In this document: positions 15,897-22,144 of the stretch, one piece after another
How the letters are laid out: every line of letters begins with the position of its first letter
How positions within the stretch are numbered: the stretch's first letter is position 1
Source of the DNA: Proteobacteria bacterium UBA652
Lineage (GTDB): Bacteria; Pseudomonadota; Gammaproteobacteria; Nitrosococcales; Methylophagaceae
Reading direction: 5' to 3'
Assembly (NCBI GenBank): GCA_002299915.1
Contig: DBOG01000042.1
Location: forward strand, 112,524-134,667
Length of the DNA stretch: 22,144 nt
The notes under the pieces: model-generated
Seen by the model: only the letters and a program-made list of their open reading frames with translations
The model's database searches: none
What the model was told of the DNA's origin: nothing
Program-made: the position numbers and the translations under genes

Positions 15897-17316
15897 CCGT
15901 CCCTTTAAGATGTTCTAAAATACGAGAAAACAAACCACTCTTCTTGCGCTTAGTGACGCTGGCTGGTTTAGTTGTATCTGCCACATAGTAACTCTCACCG
16001 ATGGCTTGGGTCGCAACATAAAAACTAAATACATCCCGCTGTGGGATATCAAGCACGCTTGCCGTATCAATCAAAGAAGTTGGCTGTTTCACCCATAATG
16101 CTGCTACTTGTGCTGCATGTGGAAAATTCCGCAGCCGCGTCATATTAGGCCAGCGCGCCAGTGCCACCGGTTTATTCAAATCCGTGGCTAATTCAAGCCG
16201 ACATCTTGCAGCCCATATTGCTGTATCCCATAATAATTCTTTAATAGGATATTCCTTACCTACAATTGTCCCCCACGGCACCAATCGGCTAGATATGTTT
16301 GCTGATTCATCATAGATTGGCACACTAGAAAGTGCATATAGCTTTGAGTCACTTAGATTTATTTTTACTGTTTTCTTATCTGAGCTAAATATAAAAACAG
16401 CCTTGTCAATCGTCAGCCCTACCAATTCCTCTCCATCGTCTTGAATAGCAATTTTGGCTAAATAACCATATAAAAACTTACTCGAATCATAGCGGAGTTT
16501 TTCAACCTCTTTGGGATCTGACAAATCAACATCCGCCCTTTTATAAGGATAGGGAGATTTATATTTCAGACTGGACTCTACGGTTTCAGAAAACACTTCT
16601 ATTCGACTTTCTGTGACTTCTGCCGCGGCAGCAGCAGATTCTGACGCTATTTCTGAGGCTGCAACCGCCGCTTCGGCTTCGTCCGCTTCTACAGAAGCCG
16701 CTGCCGTTGCTGCTGCCGCTATCTTTGCTGCAATAACTACATCTGCGGTTTCCTTGGCAACATTTGAACCCTCAATGGATGCAGCAGCGGCCACCTCAAC
16801 AGATTCTCTTACCACTGATGCTACTGCGGCTTCCGCTTCTTCTGCCGCAGCACGCGCTTCTGTAGATTCGATGGCGGCTAAATCTGCCGCCGCCTCAGCC
16901 AGCGCTGCCACATCCGCTGCTCTTGTCCCTGCACTTTCAGCTAACGCCATTGTTGCTGTAACCGCTTCTTGATTTTCCGGCGCCCCTAACATAGATGCAA
17001 GCAATTTCTTAATCTCATTTAACTGATAAGGTTTTTTCAGCAAAGAAACATTGCTTAATTGTGGCGCACGTGTAAATTCCGTATCGAAAGACACTAAAAT
17101 GGTGGGTAAATCAGGATGTTTATCGGTAAATGCTGTTAGTTGCGCATGGTCTTGAAAATTATCCAAATCTGCGATCAGAAGATCCGCTTGCTCCGAAATA
17201 ATTTCATAAGCACCATCACATTCAAGCTGGAAAAAAGATTTCAACTTCTCCTCTCTCCAACCACTCAATGAGATAACTTTAATTTTGGCAGGCTCACGCA
17301 TCATAATTTGTGCCAC
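15874..17316 (-). CDS. Degenerate receiver - Ala-rich segment - unknown C-terminal domain protein
   Basis: The 480-residue protein has three parts. Residues about 10-115 look like a response-regulator receiver: LLIADLDN at the phospho-Asp strand, ILVSFDTE, and LLKKPYQLNEI with the conserved Lys-Pro. The N-terminal acidic pair is replaced by SLSGW, so phosphorylation is doubtful. Residues about 118-250 are Ala/Glu-rich and probably a long helix or coiled coil; this part is clearly related to the protein at 19053-19514. The C-terminal about 230 residues are not recognised; they include WDTAIWAARCRLELA and a possible winged-helix segment (LRNFPHAAQVAALWV to VFSFYVATQAIG), and end in a basic/acidic tail. 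GTG at 17316 has AGG upstream; ATG at 17304 or 17301 is equally possible. Its 3' end overlaps the GTPase gene, tying the two functionally. Confidence 0.7.
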   Translation of the reverse strand: MAQIMMREPAKIKVISLSGWREEKLKSFFQLECDGAYEIISEQADLLIADLDNFQDHAQLTAFTDKHPDLPTILVSFDTEFTRAPQLSNVSLLKKPYQLNEIKKLLASMLGAPENQEAVTATMALAESAGTRAADVAALAEAAADLAAIESTEARAAAEEAEAAVASVVRESVEVAAAASIEGSNVAKETADVVIAAKIAAAATAAASVEADEAEAAVAASEIASESAAAAAEVTESRIEVFSETVESSLKYKSPYPYKRADVDLSDPKEVEKLRYDSSKFLYGYLAKIAIQDDGEELVGLTIDKAVFIFSSDKKTVKINLSDSKLYALSSVPIYDESANISSRLVPWGTIVGKEYPIKELLWDTAIWAARCRLELATDLNKPVALARWPNMTRLRNFPHAAQVAALWVKQPTSLIDTASVLDIPQRDVFSFYVATQAIGESYYVADTTKPASVTKRKKSGLFSRILEHLKGTDETDEEL

Positions 17317-17324
17317 TCTGACCT

Positions 17325-17351
17325 ATTATAGCAATGATTCCATTAGGACAA
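17325..17351 (-). promoter_or_regulatory. Possible promoter upstream of the receiver/Ala-rich gene
   Basis: Minus-strand TATAAT (17325-17330) has TTGTCC 15 bp upstream (17346-17351). The spacer is short. The -10 lies only about 8 bp before the GTG at 17316, which would favour the ATG at 17304 if this promoter is real. Confidence 0.35.
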
Positions 17352-17400
17352 GCTTGTTTTCTCACGGCATAAATCTATTAAAGGCCCAATATTCGATTAC

Positions 17401-17763
17401 TTAAAGCACTTTCGCTATTTCTTCTGCTGCACGTTTAATGTCTAAGAAAATTAACCCTAATTTTGCATTGGGTTTCGCAATAACTGTTACCACTGCTTCA
17501 TTACCCGCATGAATCATTAGGACATAACCATGTTCACCTTTAATCAATACTTGTTCTAAAGTACCTCGGCCTAATTCTGCTGCCGTGCGATCACCCAGTG
17601 ATAGCATCGCAGCACTCATTGCACCCACGCGATCTTCATCAATATCAGCGGGTAATTTTGCCGCCATCATCAAACCATCCGTTGACACCACACCTGATGC
17701 TTCGATATCGGCTGAACTGCTATTTAATTCACCTAATAATGAATCTAATACATCTGCTCTCAT
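17401..17763 (-). CDS. Roadblock/LC7 domain protein (MglB-like)
   Basis: The 120-residue single-domain protein fits the Roadblock/LC7 fold: an N-terminal helix (VLDSLLGELNSSSADIEA), then the strand-turn GVVSTDGLMMAAKLP, a helix DRVGAMSAAMLSLGDRTAAEL, the strands LEQVLIKGEHGYVLMIHAGNEAVVTVIA, and a C-terminal helix LGLIFLDIKRAAEEIAKVL. Members bind and regulate small GTPases; MglB is the GTPase-activating partner of MglA. The GTPase is encoded two genes downstream. A good Shine-Dalgarno (GGAG) lies 7 nt before the start. It is likely a homodimeric regulator in the cytoplasm. Confidence 0.92.
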   Translation of the reverse strand: MRADVLDSLLGELNSSSADIEASGVVSTDGLMMAAKLPADIDEDRVGAMSAAMLSLGDRTAAELGRGTLEQVLIKGEHGYVLMIHAGNEAVVTVIAKPNAKLGLIFLDIKRAAEEIAKVL

Positions 17764-17794
17764 TTTGCTTCTCCATTCCAGTTAAAAATTCTCA

Positions 17795-17842
17795 TTTACC
17801 CATAGCGCACATAAAGTGTTTACCCATAGCGCACATAAAGTG
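17795..17842. repeat. Perfect 24-bp tandem duplication over a stop codon
   Basis: Two identical 24-bp units (17795-17818 and 17819-17842) abut. The unit equals eight codons. The copy at 17819-17842 forms the last codons and the TAA stop of the minus-strand gene at 17820-18452; the copy at 17795-17818 repeats those codons, including a second in-frame TAA, outside the gene. Confidence 0.95.
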
Positions 17843-18452
17843 CCCAAATTAACGACAATAAATCGGGTCGATTCAAAGTCGGTGTATCTTTGATTACCAA
17901 TACAAACCGATGGTTACCAATCCATAACGGCCAAAACCCAATAAAGCTATTGCCCACGGCATCAATGATACCCCAGGCACTTTTATCTATCGACAAGGCT
18001 TCTCTTAGTAATGGCTCATGTCGCTCATACATTAAAAATACATCCGCACTCAGGGCTGACAATCTCTCCGCTTCATCACCAGAGAAGCCAGCGGTGGCGA
18101 GCGAAAAACCTTCTGCATCAGCCAATAAAGCATGCCCCGTTCCTGATAAAGGGGCTAATAATTGTGGCAAAATATCTTCTAACCGTTCGTTTGCCAAATA
18201 CATGGGGTCACTCAATCCTTGCAACCAGCCCAAGGATTGTGCACGTTGCACAATTTTAATTGCCTCCGCCTCCTTATCGACACCTGTCCACTCACGCACT
18301 TTTTCTGCTGTTAATTGCGGACTTATTTTTTCTTTCAATAAGGCTTGCATTAGCGCACGCGTTGGGCTGGCATGTTTATGCGCCACACAAAAGTAGGCAC
18401 CTGCAGAAGTAGGCATCACAAAATGTTGGTTGATATGCAGGTTTTCAGTCAT
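17820..18452 (-). CDS. Hypothetical protein with a C-terminal Roadblock-like domain
   Basis: The product has 210 residues. The N-terminal half (about residues 20-85) is helical with a possible helix-turn-helix: SPTRALMQALLKEKISPQLT, then AIKIVQRAQSLGWLQGL. The C-terminal half begins GHALLADAEGFSLATAGFSGDEAERLSALSADVFLMYER, close in pattern to the Roadblock/LC7 strand-turn-strand-helix, and ends in strands with WGIIDAVGNSFIGFWPLWIGNHRFVLVI. It may be a heterodimer partner of the Roadblock protein downstream. ATG at 18452 is chosen because AAGGA lies 5 nt upstream; an earlier in-frame ATG at 18479 overlaps the preceding gene. Roadblock assignment is by pattern and is tentative. Confidence 0.7.
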   Translation of the reverse strand: MTENLHINQHFVMPTSAGAYFCVAHKHASPTRALMQALLKEKISPQLTAEKVREWTGVDKEAEAIKIVQRAQSLGWLQGLSDPMYLANERLEDILPQLLAPLSGTGHALLADAEGFSLATAGFSGDEAERLSALSADVFLMYERHEPLLREALSIDKSAWGIIDAVGNSFIGFWPLWIGNHRFVLVIKDTPTLNRPDLLSLIWALYVRYG

Positions 18453-18459
18453 CTTATCC

Positions 18460-18924
18460 TTAAGTTGAATCTTCGTCATGCATGATAATTAATGGCAATC
18501 CCATACTAAATCCTTTTGCTAAAATTGCTTTTTTGGGCAAGGGTAAACTAGCCGTATCGCCTTTTACTATTGCACCCAACAAAACCATATAATCTTGTTC
18601 TTCTAACACTGGTTTTGCTAACGCCAACCCTATGTTCATCTGTTCTGAATTACGTGTTCTAACAACATAAAATAAATCTAATATCGCACTATACAGACCT
18701 GCTTCATCATGCTGTTTTGCATATAAACTAATGCGATTAATATGGCATGCCAAGTCCACTGGTGTACGGGCAACTTCACGATCATAATGCGACAACATCT
18801 TTAATCTAGCAGCTTCTGGTAAACTCACTAAATCATCATTATCCTCGATCATTAATGATAGAAAGGCAGGCTCAAAGTAATCTTTTTCTAGCTGGATAGC
18901 GATCAAATCATCTTCCATTAGCAT
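18460..18924 (-). CDS. Hypothetical protein of the GTPase/Roadblock cluster
   Basis: I do not recognise this 154-residue protein. It has an acidic N-terminus (MLMEDDLIAIQLEKDYFEPAF), no signal peptide or membrane segment, and looks mostly helical, with a possible short repeat-type fold (SLPEAARLKMLSHYDREVA, LYSAILDLFYVVRTRNSEQ, YMVLLGAIVKGD). ATG at 18924 has GGAG 9 nt upstream; a TTG at 18939 would be an alternative. It is 7 bp upstream of the Roadblock-like gene, so the two are surely co-transcribed. A good promoter lies at 18974-19001. Confidence 0.75.
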   Translation of the reverse strand: MLMEDDLIAIQLEKDYFEPAFLSLMIEDNDDLVSLPEAARLKMLSHYDREVARTPVDLACHINRISLYAKQHDEAGLYSAILDLFYVVRTRNSEQMNIGLALAKPVLEEQDYMVLLGAIVKGDTASLPLPKKAILAKGFSMGLPLIIMHDEDST

Positions 18925-18973
18925 AATATTCCACTCCAAATATTAATTCAGCCCTCTGCCAATATGTATCCCT

Positions 18974-19001
18974 ACTATAAAGCCATAACAGATTATGTTA
19001 A
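18974..19001 (-). promoter_or_regulatory. Sigma-70-like promoter inside the GTPase/Roadblock cluster
   Basis: On the minus strand TTAACA (18996-19001) and TATAGT (18974-18979), each 5 of 6 to consensus, are separated by 16 bp. The site lies 49 bp before the start at 18924, in a 128-bp gap that separates this gene from the Ala-rich gene. Confidence 0.5.
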
Positions 19002-19052
19002 TAGCCAAGCTACATCACTACCTTTGAAAACCCTATAATAACATGATCTAAA

Positions 19053-19514
19053 TTAACTGTTTTCTAAATCTGATTTTTTCTGATTTGATTCGACTGTATC
19101 AGATAATTCTTCTGCTTTTGTTTCTGCAATTTCTGCCGCGGTAGCAGCAGCTTCCACCGCGGTTTCTACATCTGCCATTGCTTCTTCTGCCTCTGCAGCT
19201 TCCGCTGCAGCAGTCGCAACTGCGGCGGAAGCCGCTTTAGCTGCCGCGACGACATCTGCTGCTTCTGCCGCAAGAATAGTGGGATCGACCACTTCTATTT
19301 CTGATAAGGCAATGGCTGCCGCAGATTCTCCTGCTTCTTTAACCACCGAGGCCATAGCTGCTTCAGCCACTTCTGCGGCGATATCCGCTTCCATTGTCTC
19401 AATTGCTGCCGCTTCGGTGACCGCTTCCGCTATCTCTGCCGCATCAGCTGCTTTTATAGCCGCTTTTTCAGATGCTTCTGCCGCTATTTCTACTGTTTTT
19501 TTATCCATAGACAT
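19053..19514 (-). CDS. Alanine/glutamate-rich coiled-coil-like protein, paralog of the linker in the receiver protein
   Basis: The 153-residue protein is almost wholly Ala, Glu, Val, Ser and Thr, and should form a long helix or coiled coil. It lacks a signal peptide and a membrane segment. It aligns with the middle part of the protein at 15874-17316: EAAMASVVKEAGESAAA against EAAVASVVRESVEVAAA, ADVVAAAKAASAAVATAAA against ADVVIAAKIAAAATAAA, and DTVESNQKK against ETVESSLKY. The strong Shine-Dalgarno AAGGAGA and the shared sequence support a real gene rather than a compositional artefact. It is the first gene of the minus-strand cluster. Its function is unknown; it could be a scaffold or an assembly partner of the receiver protein. 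Confidence 0.75.
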   Translation of the reverse strand: MSMDKKTVEIAAEASEKAAIKAADAAEIAEAVTEAAAIETMEADIAAEVAEAAMASVVKEAGESAAAIALSEIEVVDPTILAAEAADVVAAAKAASAAVATAAAEAAEAEEAMADVETAVEAAATAAEIAETKAEELSDTVESNQKKSDLENS

Positions 19515-19620
19515 TATGTGCTCTCCTTTTTAATGTAGACAACCCAAAATATAAACTGCTTCAATATACCATACTTGGCCTTATGATTTAATTATCCAGC
19601 CTGCTCCGCATAGTTAGCTC

Positions 19621-19649
19621 TTTACAGCAGACTTGAATCAGCGTATAAA
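19621..19649 (+). promoter_or_regulatory. Sigma-70-like promoter of hppA
   Basis: TTTACA (19621-19626) and TATAAA (19644-19649) are separated by exactly 17 bp, each 5 of 6 to consensus. The start of transcription would fall near 19656, giving a leader of about 63 nt that includes the hairpin at 19662-19684. Confidence 0.65.
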
Positions 19650-19661
19650 TTTGAGTCGGTT

Positions 19662-19684
19662 CGGTATGCATTTTTGCCATACCG
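19662..19684 (+). promoter_or_regulatory. Inverted repeat at the start of the hppA leader
   Basis: A perfect 7-bp inverted repeat (CGGTATG and CATACCG) with a 9-bp loop sits directly downstream of the predicted transcription start. With no T-run after it, it is not a standard terminator. It could be an operator or a 5' stabilising hairpin. Confidence 0.4.
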
Positions 19685-19718
19685 TCTTTATATTCATTAT
19701 TTTGAGAGATAGCATTCT

Positions 19719-21743
19719 ATGTCATCATCATACATCCCCATTTTTCTTGGGATTTTCGGTCTTATCTGTGCATTTCTGGTGTATTTAAAAATGAAATCTT
19801 CCCCCGCTGGTGAAGGTAAGGTCACTGACATTGGTGATGAAATCCATCTGGGCGCGATGGTTTTTATGAAAGCGGAATACAGCCGTCTTGCTATTTTCTG
19901 CGTGATTTGTATTATCGCACTTGGATTTTCTGACCTAGGTTGGAACTCTGCAATGGCCTTTTTGCTAGGTGCTATTTGTTCGGGGACTGCGGGTTATATT
20001 GGTATGTATGCGGCAACTAAAGCCAATGTTCGCACGGCGACCGCGGCACAAGATCAAGGCGCCTCGGCAGCACTAACAATTGCCTTCTTCGGCGGCTCGG
20101 TTATGGGATTAACCGTTGCATCAATGGGTTTATTAGGCTTAGGGATATTATATTTAGTATTTGGTAGCGATCCACATACTGCGCATGTTATCCATGGTTT
20201 CGGTATGGGGGCTTCATCAGTCGCTTTATTTTCTCGTGTGGGTGGCGGTATCTTCACTAAAAGTGCCGATGTCGGGGCTGATTTAGTGGGTAAAATTGAA
20301 GCGGGTATTCCCGAAGATGATCCCCGTAATCCAGGAGTTATTGCTGACAATGTAGGTGATAATGTGGGCGATGTTGCCGGTATGGGAAGCGATATTTTTG
20401 AATCTTATTGTGGTTCAATGATCGCGAGTATCGCCATTGCAGCCACGATGAGTGCAGCAGCCATCGCCAGCTTGGCAAGTAGCCAACAAGTATTGATGTT
20501 TATGCCACTTGCATTGGCATCTGTCGGTTTATTGTGTTCTATCGCAGGTATTTTTGCCGTTAAAATATTTTCTGCTAAAAGTCCAGAAGTTGCACTACGG
20601 ATAGGCACAATGGGTTCTTCTATCTTATTTATTGCGGTTGCTTACCTTCTTATCACACAGTTAGGCGGCACTATTAATGTATGGATAGCTGTTTTAACAG
20701 GGGCGATTGGAGGCATCATTATTGGCTTGGTCACCGAGTACTACACAGGGGGCGCGCCCGTTAGAAAATTGGCTAAAGATGGTGAAACAGGCCCTGCTAC
20801 AGTCATGATCAGTGGTCTGGCGCTGGGTATGCAATCTGTTGCAATTCCGGTGCTAACGATTGCCACCATCATCTATACTTCAAGTCACTATGCGGGTTTA
20901 TATGGCGTAGGGATTGCGGCGGTAGGTATGTTGGCTACGGTCGGCATTACAATGGCAATTGATGCTTATGGTCCCGTTGCAGATAATGCAGGTGGGATTG
21001 CTGAAATGGCTGAAATGGGCGCTGAGACCCGTGAAATTACTGATTCTTTAGATGAGCTTGGTAATACCACCGCAGCCATTGGTAAAGGCTTTGCCATTGG
21101 TGCGGCGGCATTGGCGGCATTGGCATTAATTGGTGCCTATATTGAAACAGTCAATACTGAATCTATCAGGCAAGGTGGCGAAGCCATGTTGCTGCTGATC
21201 AATGATCCTGTCGTATTGGTTAGTATGTTTTTAGGGGGTATTTTCCCCTTCCTGGTGAGCTCAATGACAATGACCGCTGTTGGCGATGCGGCATTCGATA
21301 TGATCCACGAAATTCGGCGTCAATTTAAAGAGATCCCCGGCTTATTAGAAGGTACAGCCAAGCCTGATACCGCACGTTGCGTTGATATCGCAACAAAAGC
21401 TGCCTTGCGGAAAATGATTATGCCCGGTCTTTTGGCTGTAGGGGCACCTGTTGTAGTCGGCTTTGGTCTGGGTCCCGTTGCATTAGGCGGCATGCTTGGT
21501 GGCGCACTCATTACGGGCGTGATGATGGCGCTGATGATGGCGAATGCAGGTGGCGCTTGGGATAATGCGAAGAAACATGTTGAAAAAGGCAATCTTGGCG
21601 GTAAAGGATCTGATGTACATACTGCTGTTGTAGTCGGTGATACCGTTGGCGATCCATTAAAAGATACATCTGGCCCAGCAATGAACATCTTAATCAATGT
21701 AATGGCCATTGTAAGCTTGGTAATCGCACCTTTGTTGGCTTAA
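19719..21743 (+). CDS. hppA: Membrane-bound pyrophosphatase, K+-dependent type (Na+ or H+ pump)
   Basis: This integral membrane protein couples pyrophosphate hydrolysis to ion pumping. Its 674 residues and roughly 16 hydrophobic segments fit the family. Catalytic motifs are present: DVGADLVGKIEAGIPEDDPRNPGVIADNVGDNVGDVAG in the central region, and DTVGDPLKDTSGPAMNIL near the C-terminus. The motif GNTTAAIGKG (448-457) has Ala452 and Gly455, where K+-independent enzymes carry Lys and Thr, so K+ dependence is expected. The gate Glu lies in SDIFESY (Glu228), the position seen in Na+-pumping and K+-dependent enzymes rather than the shifted Glu of plant-type H+ pumps. Na+ or H+ specificity cannot be settled from this. 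It has its own promoter and terminator and is divergent from the GTPase cluster. Confidence 0.97.
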   Translation: MSSSYIPIFLGIFGLICAFLVYLKMKSSPAGEGKVTDIGDEIHLGAMVFMKAEYSRLAIFCVICIIALGFSDLGWNSAMAFLLGAICSGTAGYIGMYAATKANVRTATAAQDQGASAALTIAFFGGSVMGLTVASMGLLGLGILYLVFGSDPHTAHVIHGFGMGASSVALFSRVGGGIFTKSADVGADLVGKIEAGIPEDDPRNPGVIADNVGDNVGDVAGMGSDIFESYCGSMIASIAIAATMSAAAIASLASSQQVLMFMPLALASVGLLCSIAGIFAVKIFSAKSPEVALRIGTMGSSILFIAVAYLLITQLGGTINVWIAVLTGAIGGIIIGLVTEYYTGGAPVRKLAKDGETGPATVMISGLALGMQSVAIPVLTIATIIYTSSHYAGLYGVGIAAVGMLATVGITMAIDAYGPVADNAGGIAEMAEMGAETREITDSLDELGNTTAAIGKGFAIGAAALAALALIGAYIETVNTESIRQGGEAMLLLINDPVVLVSMFLGGIFPFLVSSMTMTAVGDAAFDMIHEIRRQFKEIPGLLEGTAKPDTARCVDIATKAALRKMIMPGLLAVGAPVVVGFGLGPVALGGMLGGALITGVMMALMMANAGGAWDNAKKHVEKGNLGGKGSDVHTAVVVGDTVGDPLKDTSGPAMNILINVMAIVSLVIAPLLA

Positions 21744-21761
21744 ACTTCAAACTTTTCATCG

Positions 21762-21795
21762 AAAAAGGTCATGCATTTTTTGTATGGCCTTTTTT
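21762..21795 (+). terminator. Rho-independent terminator of hppA
   Basis: The arms AAAAAGGTCAT (21762-21772) and ATGGCCTTTTT (from 21784) pair with one G-U wobble, with an 11-nt loop and a trailing T-run. It lies 18 bp after the hppA stop. Confidence 0.85.
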
Positions 21796-21879
21796 ATTTG
21801 GAGGATGCTTTCTAACGGTTAGTGGTTGAACAAGCTAACCACGGAGTAAATTGCGCACAAATTGGGAATAAGGCTTTTA

Positions 21880-22141
21880 GGGTCTGTTGATCTTTCATAG
21901 CCGCCTCTGTTGTGACTGAAAATGCACCAATCAAGGCACGAGGAGAGCCGTTTAGTTATTCTAAATAAACGACGAGTAACGCTGAGTGGTGCATTTTCAG
22001 CCACAACCCGAAGGGCTGGGACTATTTTCCGCCTCACGGCGTTGGAAATGACTTATGTAGAGCAACTACATCGCATCATTTCCTCCTTGTGAGACAAAAA
22101 ATAGCCTCCAGCAGTGGTGGCTCTGAAAGATCAACAGACCC
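21880..22141. mobile_element. MITE-like non-coding element with terminal inverted repeats
   Basis: The 262-bp element is bounded by perfect 18-bp inverted repeats (GGGTCTGTTGATCTTTCA at 21880-21897 and its complement at 22124-22141). The similarity continues inward to 29 of about 33 positions. A TA dinucleotide flanks each side (21878-21879 and 22142-22143), as expected for TA target duplication by IS630/Tc1-type transposases. Inside are further inverted repeats: 20-bp arms at 21910-21929 and 21987-22006 (one mismatch), GGAAATGA/TCATTTCC at 22044-22083, and ATGTAG/CTACAT at 22055-22071. There is no transposase frame, so it must be mobilised in trans, if at all. About 80 bp between the hppA terminator and the element hold nothing I can identify. 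Confidence 0.75.
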
Positions 22142-22144
22142 TAG

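Noticed and set aside
16613..16972. Plus-strand Ala/Ser-rich open frame opposite the receiver fusion gene
   Set aside because: Shadow of the Ala codon-rich stretch: the complement of GCN runs also reads as Ala/Ser. The same applies to 19279-19533.
17795..17842. Direct repeat as a CRISPR or att site
   Set aside because: Two abutting copies without spacers, overlapping a stop codon; a simple tandem duplication.
21819..22037. 72-codon minus-strand frame at the right end
   Set aside because: It lies largely within the inverted-repeat element and has no ribosome site or recognisable content.

Overview
The window looks like a gammaproteobacterial chromosomal segment of moderate GC. The evidence is the gene content and the family versions seen: fused chorismate mutase/prephenate dehydratase, grxD-clpS-clpA, ppa-serB, a gyrA with Thr at the quinolone-determining position, CobO-type adenosyltransferase and a membrane pyrophosphatase. 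No rRNA, tRNA, CRISPR array or intact insertion sequence was seen. Both ends fall in repetitive DNA: a Cys-repeat gene on the left and a terminal inverted repeat on the right. The window may therefore be a whole contig broken at repeats.

Left end (1-1340): the 5' part of a secreted Cys-Gly repeat protein of the HvfA/bufferin-like metal-binding RiPP precursor type, transcribed out of the window. It is divergent from an ECF sigma factor and a small soluble zinc-finger anti-sigma factor. The shared 131-bp intergenic region carries four AGCCAAT direct repeats phased at multiples of 10 bp. This looks like a self-regulated metal or redox stress module whose modification enzymes should lie beyond base 1.

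1344-8589, minus strand: a secreted beta-helix protein with a C-terminal dockerin, a DUF1244 protein, ispH, pheA, gyrA, and an ABC-transport auxiliary lipoprotein furthest upstream. gyrA-pheA-ispH-DUF1244 is tightly packed and probably an operon. serC, often found between gyrA and pheA in relatives, is absent here.

8623-13948: cobO (plus), a 325-bp spacer with a DnaA-box-like cluster, then clpA, clpS, grxD, serB and ppa (all minus). Likely operons are grxD-clpS-clpA and ppa-serB, the latter with a good sigma-70-like promoter.

14090-19514, minus strand: the most unusual part. It is an eight-gene set encoding an Ala-rich coiled-coil-like protein, an unknown protein, two Roadblock/LC7-type proteins (one certain, one tentative), a degenerate receiver/Ala-rich/unknown-domain protein, a small Ras-like GTPase, an Aer-type PAS protein, and a PhnD-like binding protein with no signal peptide. 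The GTPase plus Roadblock pairing recalls MglA/MglB and the Streptomyces conservons. The set could be a redox- or ligand-sensing small-GTPase switch in the cytoplasm; its output is not visible here.

19719-21743 (plus): a K+-dependent-type membrane pyrophosphatase with a clear promoter, a 5'-leader hairpin and a terminator. It is followed by a 262-bp MITE-like element with 18-bp perfect terminal inverted repeats flanked by TA.
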